Shown here: piece by piece, positions 1 through 11,636 of the stretch | Numbering within the stretch: position 1 is the first letter of the stretch | Layout of the letters: each line of letters begins with the position of its first letter | Assembly: GCA_029706075.1 (NCBI GenBank) | Contig: JAINUG010000176.1 | Location: forward strand, 806,001-870,000 | DNA length: 64,000 nt | Origin: Aldrovandia affinis | Lineage: Eukaryota; Chordata; Actinopteri; Notacanthiformes; Halosauridae | Reading direction: 5' to 3' | Made by a program: the position numbers and the translations under genes | The notes under the pieces: generated by a model | The model's database searches: none | What the model saw: only the letters and a program-made list of their open reading frames with translations | Told to the model about the DNA's origin: nothing

Positions 1-217
1 GTACAAAGGAGTTTTTAAATGTGAAAGGGGGTATATAGAAACAATATATTTTTAAAGATCTTTATTTAGAAATAGTATTTTATCAACATTGTTTGGGCTC
101 AGTCTGTTCTTCTGTTTCTCGAATACCTGAAATGAAATGACAAGGTTATTTAGCACACACTTTATAATAACCATGCTCTAACTCAGGCATTGGAATCCAC
201 TACCTGGCCAGCCTTAT

Positions 218-658
218 CTTGAAAAAGTCCAAAGAAGGGCAACTAAACTGATACCTGGTATGAAAGGTAAAAGTTATGATGATAGACTTAAGGCACTCAA
301 TCTATTTAAACTTAGCAAATGGAGACTTAGGGGGAATTTGATTGAGGTTTTTAAATTACTAAAAGGGATTAACAAAGTAAAATACCAAAGATTTTTTAAG
401 ATAAGTGGGGTCAGCAGAACAAGAGGCCACAGGTGGAAATTAGTTAAAGGCAAATTTCGAACAGATATTCTGACGTTTTTCTTTACACAGAGAGTTGTCA
501 ATGCCTGGAACAGCTTGCCAAGTCAGGTAGTAGAGGCAGAAACGCTTGGGCTATTCAAGTCCAGGCTAGATGTAGTACTAGATACTCTTTAGATTAGGAC
601 ATGATGAGCCTAGATGGGCCGAACGGCCCGTTCTCATCATTATGTATTCTTATGTTCT
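218..658 (+). mobile_element. CR1-clade LINE, 3' end with RT C-terminus
   Basis: An open frame to 592 encodes the end of a CR1-type reverse transcriptase ORF (KVQRRATKLIPGMKGK, then VVNAWNSLPSQVVEAETLG). The short 3' tail around GATGGGCCGAACGGCC follows. The same protein segment occurs on the minus strand at 58105..58410, so these are copies of one family. Confidence 0.85.
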
Positions 659-968
659 TAAATTCCTAAAAGGGATTAACAAAGTAAAATACCAAAGATT
701 TTTTAAGATAAGTGGGGTCAGCAGAACAAGAGGCCACAGGTGGAAATTAGTTAAAGGCTAATTCTGCACAGATATTAGGACGTTTTTCTTTACCCAGAGA
801 GTTGTCAATGCCTGGAACACCTTACCAGGTTGGGTAGTAGAGGCAGAAACACTTGGGCTATTCAAGTCCAGGCTAGATGTAGTACTAGATACTCTTTAGA
901 TTAGGACATGATGAGCCTAGATGGGCCGAACGGCCTGTTCTCGTCATTATGCATTCTTATGTTCTTAT
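659..968 (+). mobile_element. CR1 3' end, second tandem copy
   Basis: It repeats bases equivalent to 357..655, including the tail, directly after the first copy. A stop replaces one Lys codon (GGCTAA near 757), so it is a dead fragment. The arrangement could be a second target-site insertion or a local duplication. Confidence 0.85.
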
Positions 969-1345
969 CCGCTCGTATGGCACAGATGTTGCTGGGATTC
1001 CCAGGTATACCTGTGCCAGCTTGTACAGATGGGGGAAGACCCCACATTTTTTTTCCCCAGTAGCCTATGGGGTCCTCTCCTCTGGCCAGGTAATCATCAG
1101 CCAGGTAGTGCTGGACTTAACCTGTAGCGTCCGCTGTGGCACTATGGACTCTTTGGGTTTCACTAACCCTGGTGTCCAACAGCGACCAGAGGTTGTCATC
1201 CTCAGAATTTCCCTGTAAATAAATAAATGTCCTTTTATAAGACTTTTTTTTTCTACAGAAGAATGTAACAAAGAATAAGAAGTCATTAAAATCATTAGTC
1301 ATTAAAAATAATAAACCTTTGAATGATCTGACTAACTGGTACCAG
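969..1345 (+). other. Intergenic, nothing recognised
   Basis: No coding exon, RNA gene or recognisable repeat end was seen here. Confidence 0.5.
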
Positions 1346-1510
1346 GGGCCTCATTTATAAAGCATGCTTACGCACAGATTGGATCTTAGAATGTGCGTAC
1401 GCTCAAATCCACGCCAAAGTTCAGATTTATAAAAACGGTCTTTGATGTGGAAAAGTACTCCACGTCAGGTTCCAACTTGGCGTACGCACGTTTCCTTGTG
1501 GCAATGTTGG

Positions 1511-1945
1511 AGTACTGCAGGTATTTGTGGTCTCGTCTCTTCTCTGTTCTGACCCCTCGCTGGTGGAACGACCTTCCGCAATCGGTCAGGACCGTGGAAT
1601 CACTTGCGATCTTCCACAAGAGACTCAAAACCCACCTTTTCAGACTCCACTACCACTGAATCTTCTACATTTAGTTAATTGTCATCACCATTGCCTACTT
1701 GCTCAACACTATATACCCCTGCTTACTCCATTACATTTTTTATTTATTTTTTGTATTTACTAACCTTTTCCTTCCCAGAGTTACAGGTATGGTATGCAGC
1801 TGCCTGCAATGATGTCTATCGCTGTATTACTGCACTGATCTCTTGTGCGAACTGTGATTGTTCTTACCATGTATTTATGTACATCTTGTAAGTCGCTCTG
1901 GATAAGAGCGTCTGCTAAATGCTTCAAATGTAAATGTAATGTAAA
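1511..1945 (+). mobile_element. L2-clade LINE, 3' end
   Basis: It encodes the end of an L2 RT ORF (LFSVLTPRWWNDLPQSVR) followed by the standard fish L2 3' tail (GTCGCTCTGGATAAGAGCG, TCTGCTAAATG) and AATGTA repeats. The 3' UTR is closely similar to 63590..63940. Confidence 0.9.
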
Positions 1946-2299
1946 ATGTATTCAGAAATCTAAGAGCGCCAACATGTCGTCTGCTGTCTAATTGTTTCCT
2001 CATTATTGTTATTATTATTAGTAGTAGTAGTAGATGCTATTGTAGTTGTATTACCTGATTGAACACATTGCTTAGGCTATACGTAATGGTTTGCACAATA
2101 AAGTTATTAATAAATGAAAACAACATAAGCTAGGCTACTAAAACAAAACAAAAACACACATTGGTTTTCCAAAAATGCCCCAATTAGCATAATTGACACA
2201 TCCTTGAATGAAATGTATTTAATGTACATATTAGGGTTCCACACGTGTAAAACATTTCGGTCAATCTATAGGCTATAAAATGTCCAATAATGCAGTGGT

Positions 2300-3257
2300 T
2301 TGCAAGATGCAGCATTGGCACTTCTCGAAGATATTTCCAACCACGCAATAAGAAGGGAACAAGTTATTAGAGATCGGGCAGACTTCTTTGCGCATGATGA
2401 CAAATGGCTGATAAGCAAGTACTGTTTGCCGAGAGCTATGCTATTAGGGCTTTGTGCCCAGATGAGCCTGAATTTACAGAGACGCACCAACTGCAACCAG
2501 GCCATACCCGTTGAGGTGCAATTGTTATTCGTCCTTGGGTTTCTGGCTACAGGAACATTCCAAAGAGAAATTGGTGACCGGTCAGGCATATCCCAGCCAT
2601 CGGTTAGTATAATTATGCCAGCTGTACTTCGAGGCATCATTCGTTTGTCCCCTCAGTACATAAAGTTTCCTTACACTGCTGAGGAGCTGCAGAATGTGAA
2701 AGAGGATTTTGTGCGCACAACAGGATACCCCAACGTCATAGGTGCAATAAATTGCACTCACGTTGCCATACGGGCATCCCATGCAAATGAGTATGTATAT
2801 GTTAACAGGAAGAATTATCACTCAATGAATGTGCAATGCCCATATGCCAATTCTAAACGCCGCTGCAAGATGACAAGGGTCGACGCACGATTCCTTCATT
2901 GTGAGTAATTGCAGTGTGGGGAATCGTCTAGAGGCTGGAGCAGGTGGAGACGGTTGGTTTCTAAGTAAATCACTTTTTTCTTTGTACTTTGCCGCTTTTT
3001 TGCTTCTTAATGTACATAAAATAATTATCTCTACACAATCAGGTGACAGAGGTTATCCTCTGAGGCCATGGCTTCTTACCCCCATAGTGCACCCACAGAC
3101 AGCCGAAGAAGCCCACTTTAACACAGCTCATGCCTGCGCACGGTCAGTAATGGAGCGCACTATCAGGATGTTAAAGGGAAGGTGGTGGTGTCTGGATGCA
3201 TCAGGAGGGAGGCTGCTGTATGAGCTGCGCACAATTTCAAGATCATTTGTGATTTAG
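2300..3257 (+). pseudogene. HARBI1-like DDE transposase, broken
   Basis: Residues such as QREIGDRSGISQPSVS, the DDE block NVIGAINCTHVAI (Asp replaced by Asn) and, downstream, DRGYPLRPWLLTPI and ARSVMERTIRMLKGRW are the successive blocks of Harbinger transposases. Between them (about 2840-3040) the frame is lost: TGA replaces Trp in the ARWxGSTHDSF block, and an intron-like stretch ends at CAG/GTGACAGAGG. At least two inactivating changes are present. Confidence 0.85.
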
Positions 3258-3260
3258 AGA

Positions 3261-3689
3261 TTTCACATCTGGGGGAGTGGCGTACTCAAGTTTTTTGTGC
3301 ATACGTTCATTTTCTCTGAATCATCTCTGAATCATCTCTTTGAAACAAAATAAAACAAACACAATCCCCAAAAATAGTCAGTACTGAAAATAAGAGACAA
3401 AGCAGCATTGTTACTTTGCCCCCCACCCCATCACCCACCCAAAATCAAAATAATTAACTGAAATACACATCCACAAAGCAGAACAAGGGTTACACCAAGG
3501 GGTTATGTTCAAGATAACCTATAGTCTACTGTGCTATAGCTCTTAATTTGACTATCCATTCAACTAGGCTCATGACAAAACATTTACTCCCAATTCCTCC
3601 ACATTTTGTCCATCACCCAAATCATTAAATTGTGTATTATGCAGTCTTAACCTAAATGTAATTTCTTCCAATGACTAGATCCTTTGATG
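3261..3689. other. Intergenic, nothing recognised
   Basis: Moderately AT-rich with a C-rich patch near 3420. No gene or repeat end was identified. It could hold the missing right part of the Harbinger element. Confidence 0.4.
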
Positions 3690-4357
3690 AGATTGTGTAA
3701 ACTTAACTTTGAACATACATGGTCGTGCAGCAGCAGTAGGCCTCACAGAAGCAGCAGTAGCAATGGTGGCAGCAGCAGCAGCACCACCACCCTCTGCATT
3801 TGAATCCAGTGAATACTTTGTCCTCAGATGTCTCAACATGGATGAGGTATTGTTACAATACTTCAATACAGAAGTGCACTGGATACACCTCACCTCATCC
3901 GGGGATATGAACTCAAAATAGTCCCATGCCCTAGACCTAGGTCTCTTGGGTCTTTGGGTCTTGGGACCTTGGGTCTACCCTCCATAATCTAGCTTATATC
4001 TGTCTATCTAATATATCTCACAATTTCTCCTCTACAGCTAATTAATTATCAAATACTCTCAAAGAAACTCAAATATCTCAGTAATTTTCTTAAATATCGC
4101 TCTCTGTCTCACAAACGACAACTCAACAAACTCAGACGCACTATGCATTCAAAGATTTTGAGCTTTCGCTCCATTTTTAAAACATTTTGATGTTCGACAA
4201 ATCAACCATGATGTTCAGCACCTTGATCTTGACGTTCCACACATCAATCACGTGACTGTACCATTTTGAAACGCTGCTCGGAACATTGTATAGAATCTGC
4301 AAATGCCGAAACGATCGATACAGTTTCAAGCTTCTGTGTCGAAATTTCCATCCCTAG
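3690..4357 (-). mobile_element. hAT-type element, 5' end with BED zinc-finger exon
   Basis: Read on the minus strand, a terminus-like CTAGGGATGGAAATTTC near 4357 leads to a frame encoding R-P-R-S-R-A-WDYFEFISPDEVRC, then CTSVLKYCNNTSSMLRHLR: a BED zinc finger typical of the first exon of hAT transposases. The last zinc ligand (expected His) is Tyr, and a one-base shift separates the likely start codon near 3983 from the finger. A GCA/GCC-rich stretch follows (poly-Ala). The other terminus was not found. Confidence 0.7.
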
Positions 4358-6424
4358 TTTTTGGATTGAACTTGGATTGTTTTGAGGACCCCGCTTTGTG
4401 TATCGACTTGGACTGTTTGAGGAACTGTATTGTATTTCGACCCTGGATGACGGACTAAGACAAAGATAAGGATTGTGGACTGTTTGTTTGTTTTCTTGAT
4501 TAACCCACCCTTTTATGTGTTTTTAAAAATATTAATGGACACTACAATATATAAAAATACTATATTCGAAAAAATATCTTTAAAAAAAAAAATATATATT
4601 TTATAATTAATTTAATAATTTTAATATTTAAAAATAATATTTTTTCAGGGAAACATCTGAGGTTTGTCTGCACATTACTGTGTATTATGTTAACACATGC
4701 TTATATAATATATGCGTATATTCAAATGTCAAAATTATTGTTCTCTCCACTGTCTTGAGAAGAAGATGGGTTTTTAATATCATTATAAATCACTTTGGTT
4801 AACAAATACACATCCTGAAAGAGCAGTTTAGCTGTCCTTTTGTGAGAGCAGAAAATGCTTTCAGGTGAACAGGAACAAATAGCAGGGATAACTGGGATAA
4901 ATTGCTTTTAGACTCAGCTGTAAAATAAAATGCAAGGCCATGTATTGATTATGATACCAGCTACCTCTTGACCATGGACCGGAAAACATTCAATTATTCC
5001 CTGTAGGCCTAGTGATGTCATCCATATCTTGGGTGTGTGCATGTCTAAGAACCAGTACACTGCAAAAAAACATAATGCTGCTTATAATGTTTACTTACAA
5101 TCCATTAAGCAGACTAATGGCAATGATTACTTTAGTTAAAAAAAGAGAGAAGAGCAGAGGAAAAGGAGAGGACGAATGTACTGTATATGGTGTTCAATTA
5201 TGGTGATGAATGACCCTCTCAGATGCGGTCAGGTCTGAATGGCTGTGCCATTTTATGGCAACATGTGTAACATGCAGCTGCCTGACCCCTCCTGCCACTG
5301 AGCTCAGAATTAATCCTCCTTGTGGTTTTGCTGCACTTCACACTTGGATCCTCTGCTGTCTGCTGCCAGAGTGCATCCTTTCCAGTGACCTCACTGTTAG
5401 GCCCTACCAGTGACATCACCCCTTGGGCTGACCGAGTGTGTCGGTCCTTTGTGATGTATGTGTGTGTCATCTGGTCCATGGCAATCAAAATAAAAGTCCT
5501 AAGGTTTTCAGCACAGCATTCTGTCTGATTAAGTGTTTAAAAGTCCTGCTTGATGTGGTGTCCTACATATAAGAGGACATAAAGTACATGATATTTTAGA
5601 AGCCGTACTTGAATCAAAGAGGCTTATACCATGGTTTTAGGAGGATGTTTCTGTCTGATATGACCATACAACTAATCTACACTAACCTGCATACATTGCA
5701 GATGATTTCAATCTCAACTCTCTGTTGAGTTGCGGCTTCAGCTGTTGTTGATGGTGATAATGATGAGGGTAATGAGGAGGAGGAGACCTTCACTGTTTTC
5801 CTTTCCCCCGGGATGCCCCCTGACATTTGATGCCTGCGGGCCTGTTGTAATGAACAGCGAGGCGTCTCAAGCAGTGTGCTACACATTGAAAAGCAGGGCT
5901 CCCCACTGTCACCCGCCCATCTGCCACCCACTGTGCAGAGACGGCCGAGTCTACACTGGCCCTTTCAATGGTTTGACACGTCTCTCTTGAAGAACCCACT
6001 AAACAAGGCCAGTTCATGTGTTAAACCAGCCATGCTTATTTATGTGTTGTTAGTTATGTGTGCACACTGATGCGGACAAGCCTGTCGGTACTCTTTTCGG
6101 CATGTCCCCCTCAGCTACTCTTGTCAGAGGTTAAAAATGGATGTCTCTTTATCAGGTTCATGCTCTGTACATTATAATTGAAGCGATTAAAAATGCAGAG
6201 CTCTTTCTTTATTTCTGTTCCTGATCTAGGGATTCAGTATACAAAAACTGTGAAAAATTGTGGGATATACTCTTTTTATTTGAAAGGTTATGTGCCTGGA
6301 CTTCCCTATAACTGAAAATGTATCATTCAGCTGAAATCACAGATATGATTTTGCCAAGACATGATAAAACACTCTCTAATAAATGTCCCTGGGTTAAAAA
6401 TATCCATTGCCTAGTCTGTTCCTA
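4358..6424. other. Intergenic, AT-rich then unremarkable
   Basis: 4540..4640 is extremely AT-rich. 5000..6100 holds several short open frames on both strands, none with recognisable domains or splice context. A GAGGAG-rich patch lies at about 5765-5790. Confidence 0.5.
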
Positions 6425-6740
6425 AGGACTTTTACTGTAGTAGTGAAATACACCAACTTACTGGATTTTAATTTACAGTAAATTACTGGCAGCTGTGTTC
6501 CCTGGCAGTTACTGTGATTTCTACAGTACCCTTACTGTATGTAATATTTACAGACTTTTACTGTAGTAGTGAAATACACCAACTTACTGTATTTATATTA
6601 ATTCACAGCAAATTACTCGTAGCTGTGTTCCCTGGCAGTTACTGTATTTTCTACAGCACCTTTACTATAGGGAAATCTTACAGAATTTTACTGTTGTAGT
6701 GAAATACACTAACATACTGCATTTATCTGAATTTACATAT
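6425..6740 (+). repeat. Satellite-like tandem repeat, ~126-130 bp unit, ~2.5 copies
   Basis: The motif TTTACTGTAGTAGTGAAATA recurs at 6431, 6557 and (diverged) 6687, each followed by similar TTACTGTA-rich sequence and GCTGTGTTCCCTGGCAGTTA. The period is 126 then 130 bp. No coding potential. Confidence 0.85.
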
Positions 6741-7336
6741 AGCTAGCAAGTCATTTTCTCATCAAAAGACATACAGAACCACTTATTTACAAGTAAAGAA
6801 AAAAAGAAACCGCAATAACAATAAAATAACTTGTTTATTCAGTAACAACCAATTACCCAAATAACAGTTTATATCCCTAGGCTGTCCGTATACAAAATCT
6901 GTGTGAAAGGGATCATAATCATGTAAGAAAACATACATAAACATTATGTGTTGGTCAACAAAGTATACAGACTACATTTACAACATTTTCCATATGGGTA
7001 GCACAAGAGTGAAAATAAAACAAACCCGGCAAAGAAAACCAGAGATGGAAAGAATAGAAAGTAGAAGTAGTAGTCTGAACCAAGTATTTGTTCCAACCAT
7101 TTACTAAACCAGCTGATGTTCACTAATTAGCTCTCCTAGCTGATTGTTGGTCAGTTAAATGGGTGGAACAAAACTACAAAACTTTTTTCCACAAAACTAA
7201 TGTTCACTGGTCTGAATTGAATCAGTATGCCATTTAGGCATAGAAACTGGCATTTCACAAGCAAGGGATTAATGCAACAGGCATATTATTAACTAGAACT
7301 AGTCCAACTCAAAATACATAAGCTTCTTCAAGAGAC
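6741..7336. other. Intergenic, nothing recognised
   Basis: AT-rich single-copy-looking sequence without a recognisable gene or repeat terminus. Confidence 0.5.
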
Positions 7337-7339
7337 ATG

Positions 7340-7476
7340 AGGATTCACCGAAACAGGATTCACCGAGACAGGATTCACCGAGACAGGATTCACCGAGACA
7401 GGAGTCACAGAGACAGGATTCACCGAGACAGGAGTCACAGAGACAGGATTCACCGAGACAGGAGTCACCGAGACTG
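7340..7476 (+). repeat. 15-bp minisatellite (GACAGGATTCACCGA)
   Basis: About nine units of a 15-bp repeat with two alternating variants (GATTCACCGA and GAGTCACAGA). The period is a multiple of three, which gives an incidental open frame of repeated R-I/S-H-R-D. I do not regard it as a gene. Confidence 0.9.
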
Positions 7477-7724
7477 CTGTCACAGTTTTACCTTGTTCGG
7501 CTCGCTGGAGGGCGCTTGATCATGTGATGGTCTGTTTTCTTTTGTTTTGCTTGAGGAATCATTGTCATTTCCGCCATCCTTATATGGTCTTTTGTCGGTG
7601 AGTTGTCCGATCACTTTCAGCTGAGGGTTATCAGTGTTAATTCCGCCTCTTATTTAAGGTCTGTGTTTCCCTCATATAAACGCTTCTGTGTAAACCATTG
7701 TTACACTCTAGGCGGTACTACGAA

Positions 7725-7920
7725 CTAAGGTATTAGTTTTCCACCCTGTGGTCTCTCTAAGGTATTAGTTTTCCACCCTGTGGTCTCTCAGTTAAAGAGA
7801 GAAGGTACTTCTAATTATCTCATTTAAAGGTTTAGCATTACCACTCTGTGGTTGCCTTTTAGGAGGAATTATCCTATCCTAACTAAAGGTTTTATGCTCG
7901 CCACTTTGGTGGTGTTTCCT
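7725..7920 (+). repeat. Degenerate 32-bp tandem repeat
   Basis: CTAAGGTATTAGTTTTCCAC plus CCTGTGGTCTCT occurs exactly at 7725 and 7757. Diverged units (TTTAGCATTACCACTCTGTG and a CGCCACTTTGGTGG version) follow to about 7920. The block sits in a T-rich stretch (7560-8230) that ends with AATAAA and could be an old LTR-like sequence, though I cannot show its ends. Confidence 0.65.
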
Positions 7921-8866
7921 TTCGAGATTCATTCTTTGTTTATTGGGCTAAAATTCCCCAGAGCTAAAGTCTCTAAAGTCATTTTAGTTTCTTACCTCTT
8001 CGTTGAAGAGTTCTCGCCCTTATTGGGTTGTTTTCTGTTGATTTATTTTCCGTGGACTTTTTGTGCCCGGAGTGTTCTTTTCTTTGTCTTTCCATTTTTC
8101 CCCCGCTCCCTAATCTGTTCGCAGACTTAGTGGCTGATCACTCTTGGTCAGCTTTTAGATATTCGTGAAATCTGCATGTGGCTCTTCCACCCTTGATCCA
8201 CACTACAACTGCAAGACAAAATAAAAACACAATATTCTGGTCAGAGGTTTGTGATCCATAACAATAAAATACGGTTAAACAAAACAGTCTGTGAAGTTAG
8301 GAATAAACTAGTTGTAAGGAATGTTAACTCTTAAGTTCATTCGTCCACTTTTCTAAATCTAAAAATAGGGTGACCCAACACAAAAACAACAATATTTCTC
8401 TAAAATGGTAAAACCTATGTGCATGTGAATACCATGAAATTAAAACTGACTGCCTGTACTTTTGTCTCATGTTCATCTTTTGATCTCAAATACAAATGCC
8501 TTGAGTGTATAGCAGAAAATAACACATTTCACTCTAGGGGATACTTACATCCTGAGAGAACTTGTATTTTAAAAATATCTAAGAAAATATTTGGATCCAG
8601 TGAAAGTATTTAAATAAATCCAAAGGAATGTATTTTAAAATACTTCTAATATGTATTCAAATCTAAAAAGAAAAAAAACACATCTGGTGTGCATGCACTC
8701 ACTGATTTAAACAAAGTCCCACTCAAAATCCATCAGCTTCCAAAGAAGCGAGGAGACATGAGGGTTGACAGACGCAGGCTTCTTTTGGACGTCCAGTCGT
8801 CCAGTCTTTCTGGACACCACCTTCTGCTTGCTGGCAGACAGAATTCAAGAAAAACAACACAATATT

Positions 8867-8893
8867 CAGAGAGAGAGAGAGAGAGAGAGAGTA
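8867..8893 (+). repeat. GA microsatellite
   Basis: About 13 GA units. The surrounding 8230-9195 shows no recognisable gene. Confidence 0.95.
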
Positions 8894-9195
8894 AGAGAAA
8901 GAGCGTGCATGCAGCCTCTTCGTACTCATAATTGAAGTTATAGTAACATGCGAAGACAGCAGCAAGCCCAGAGATGAATGTTGGCTGTGACCCCTCGCAT
9001 ATCACTTGTCCTTCAATGCTGACCATCCAACGTCCTTTACCCAGAGTTTCACCTGTAACCAAAGACCAATCATACATTTAAAATGCATCTTGGAGAGGAA
9101 CATTTCCATCAATGCAGGCTTAATTCTGAGATATGAATGACTGTGTATCTCAAATGAGAATCAGGCCCAAGACGCTCACTAACGCTATCTTTTTC

Positions 9196-9275
9196 AGGGT
9201 GTCTGCAGGTATCAGAGATTAAATTTAATACTTTTTAAGACCCTTTTAAGACCAAATATAAAGAAATTTAAGACC
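9196..9275 (+). repeat. Dispersed fish repeat terminus, candidate
   Basis: CAGGGTGTCTGCAGGTATC followed by TTTTTAAGACC-type repeats resembles one end of a common fish non-autonomous DNA element. The partner end was not identified. Confidence 0.4.
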
Positions 9276-9774
9276 GATTTCAGGTAAGTATGACAAGTAA
9301 GTATAAAGGGAGTTTGGTTTATCTAGAATACGCATTTTCCCAACAGTTAAGTGTAGCAGGTAAGCATAAAGGTAAGTATATTAGGTTCACCGTAGAGGTA
9401 AGCTTTACTATAGGTTGGCTTAGAGTTTTATTGGCTATCAAAACTTTAGATTCTGCTGCAGAAGACCTTGACAAATTCTGACAATAAATAAATGAATAAA
9501 TAAAATCAGATACAATGCATATGTTGAAATTTTCTTGGGCTGCCCCTTAGACTGCCACAATACATATCATAAATGTATAAGTGGCATATACGGTATTACC
9601 TGAAACATAAACAAGTAAGGGGTGCTTTAGGAACTATTGGTACCTAACATCTGGACCGTATACTGTCTTTCTTTCTGAGTTTGCAGAGTTTTTATCAAGC
9701 TTTGCAACTATGGCAGATAAAGTTGGAGATTTCAACATACTGTACATATAGGTAATGACAGTGACCCTTTAGGA

Positions 9775-10448
9775 TTGACTTTTGCAGCTATTATTGACTC
9801 TGTTGGTGTTATTCAAAATATGTCTGAACCAACCCACTGCCACAACCATACCTTAGACTTAGTTTTATCCTATGGTATCGATGTCGAGAATATCATTGTG
9901 TCTCCCCATAATCCTGTAATATCAGATCACTTTTTGATTACTTTCGAAATTCAGGTAAATATTCCTATTAAATCGGAACCTAGATACTATTCCAGCCACT
10001 CTATAAATTCATTGACGGCTTCAAAATGTATAAACATACTTCCCGAATCGTTAGTATCAAGTCAGGACCCAAATAGCTTTTTGTCAATTGATCATCAAAC
10101 AGATACGGTAAATCATATTTTACGGAATACATATTATACCAGAATAAAAACAACCTAAGATTTCTATTTAACACGGTAGCTAAACTGACAAAAAATCTGT
10201 CTTCAGATTACAGTAGTTATCCTTCTAACTATAATTCTAATGACTTCATGAACTCGTTTACTGATAAGATTGAGACAATCAGAGAACAAATTATGAAAAT
10301 GAGTCCAATATCTAGCACTCCTACTCCTGAGATGGTACAGGGCTATCAGGAGCAGGGTTGCATTGAGACCCTTGAGTTTTTCACTCAATTGGATCTGGAC
10401 AAATTTAGCAAACTGGTTATGTCCTCCAAATCATCTGGCGTCTGTTAG
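9775..10448 (+). pseudogene. L2-clade LINE endonuclease C-terminus and linker, broken
   Basis: HNHTLDLVLSYG and ISDHFLITFE are the end of an apurinic-type (EEP) endonuclease, in which the SDH motif carries the catalytic His. The upstream GDFNI block is visible in another frame near 9730. Several stops and shifts follow, so it is non-functional. Confidence 0.8.
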
Positions 10449-10604
10449 ACCCCATACCAACAAAGCTTATTAAAGAGCTTTTGCCTGTGCTAGGCCAGCC
10501 CATGTCAGATATCGTAAATACATCCCTATTATTGGGTTGTGTACCTAAGTCTTTAAAAGTGGCAGTAATCAAGCCTCTCCTAAAGAAACCAAATCTTGAT
10601 CCTG

Positions 10605-11468
10605 TGACTGATACGCAGATTGGACCCAAACGCAGGACACTGACACAGAGGATTAGATAAGGTGAGGGTATTTATTATATACAGGGACTGGGGTAGGGAA
10701 ATGATGGTGAGGGCAGACGAAGGAGGCAGGCAGGCTAGGAAGTGGGCAGGCAGGCAGGCAAGGAAGCGGGCAGGCAGGCCAGGAAGCGGGCAGGCCGAGA
10801 AGCTGCCTGGCAGGCAGGCAAGCAGGGAAGCTGGCTGGCAGGCAGGGAAGCAGGGAAGCTGCCTGGCAGGCAGGGAAGCTGGCTGGTAGGCAGGCAAGCA
10901 GGGAAGCTGGCTTGCAGGCAGGCAAGCAGGGAAGCTGGCTTGTAGGCAGGGCAGGGAAGATGGCTGGCAGGTAGGGGAGCTGGCTTGTAGGCAGGTAAGC
11001 TGGCAGGCAAGGAAGTGGGCTGGCTGGTCCGTGGGAAGGCAGGCAGGATGGCAAATGAATAAACGAACAAAACAGGCGGGCAAGAAGTAAACCTAAACAC
11101 GGGGAAAAAAGGAAAACACATATAAACCGATGAAGAAAATAAACACGGAAGAAATCATGGCTAGGAAGAGGTCAAGAGTCTAGTAGCTACCACTGAAGTA
11201 GAGACAGAACGATCTGATGAGGAATGAAGGAGAAACCGGGGTTGATATACACTGCAGGGCTGATGATAATTGATGGCAGGTGAGTAGACAGCGCAGGTGT
11301 TACAGATCTATTGTAATCAGGGAGGGAGCCAGAGAATGCAGAGCAGGAAGCTGCGCCCACATCACACACAGACAAACACAACAGGGAGAACAGGAACACA
11401 GGGAAAAGGGAAGGGAAAAACGCGAGGAAACATAAAAAAATAACAAAGTTGCAGTAATAACCATAACA
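10605..11468 (-). mobile_element. Solo-LTR-like insertion with 5-bp target duplication
   Basis: 864 bp with terminal TG...CA, flanked on both sides by TCCTG (10600..10604 and 11469..11473). It lies inside the LINE codon series LDP/VNLKNYRPIS. On the minus strand it carries a TATA-like GTGTATATC, a polyadenylation-type AATAAA near its 3' end and a T/C-rich U3-like stretch. No internal gag/pol is present, so it is a solo LTR or a minimal element. It contains a CAGG-rich minisatellite. Confidence 0.75.
10715..11050 (+). repeat. GGCAGGCA/GGGAAGCTGGCT minisatellite
   Basis: Degenerate tandem GGCAGGCAAGCAGGGAAGCT-type units inside the solo LTR. It is open in several frames (Leu-Pro-Ala-Cys repeats on the minus strand) only because it lacks stop trinucleotides. 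Confidence 0.9.
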
Positions 11469-11636
11469 TCCTGTTAATCTGAAGAACTATAGGCCCATTT
11501 CAAATCTTACCTTTTTGTCAATTTTTTTTTAGAAATCTGTAGCTCAACAATTAACTGCTTTCCTAAAAACTAGTAATCTGTATGAAACTACAATCAGGTT
11601 TTAGACCAAACCATTGTACTGAGACAGCACTTATTA

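Larger units (their letters stand above)
1346..3260 (+). mobile_element. Harbinger (PIF/HARBI1-like) DNA transposon, degenerate
   Basis: The left part begins with GGGGCCTCATTTATAAA followed by paired GCGTACG motifs, as in fish Harbinger elements. The transposase lies at 2300..3257. An L2 LINE 3' end (about 1511..1945) sits between the terminus and the transposase, presumably a later insertion. I could not find the matching right terminus. Confidence 0.75.

Noticed and set aside
2300-2908. Possible host HARBI1-like gene
   Set aside because: A conserved Asp is replaced, the continuation is broken by a stop and frame loss, and it sits beside Harbinger terminal sequence. A transposon remnant is the simpler reading.
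7340-7476. CRISPR-like spaced repeats
   Set aside because: Units are contiguous without unique spacers, and the genome is vertebrate.
7337-7519. Open frame with repeated R-I-H-R-D
   Set aside because: It is a 15-bp minisatellite; there is no splice or start context.
10580-11121. Long minus-strand open frames rich in Leu-Pro-Ala-Cys
   Set aside because: They are the GGCAGGCA minisatellite inside a solo LTR, open in several frames because it lacks stop trinucleotides.
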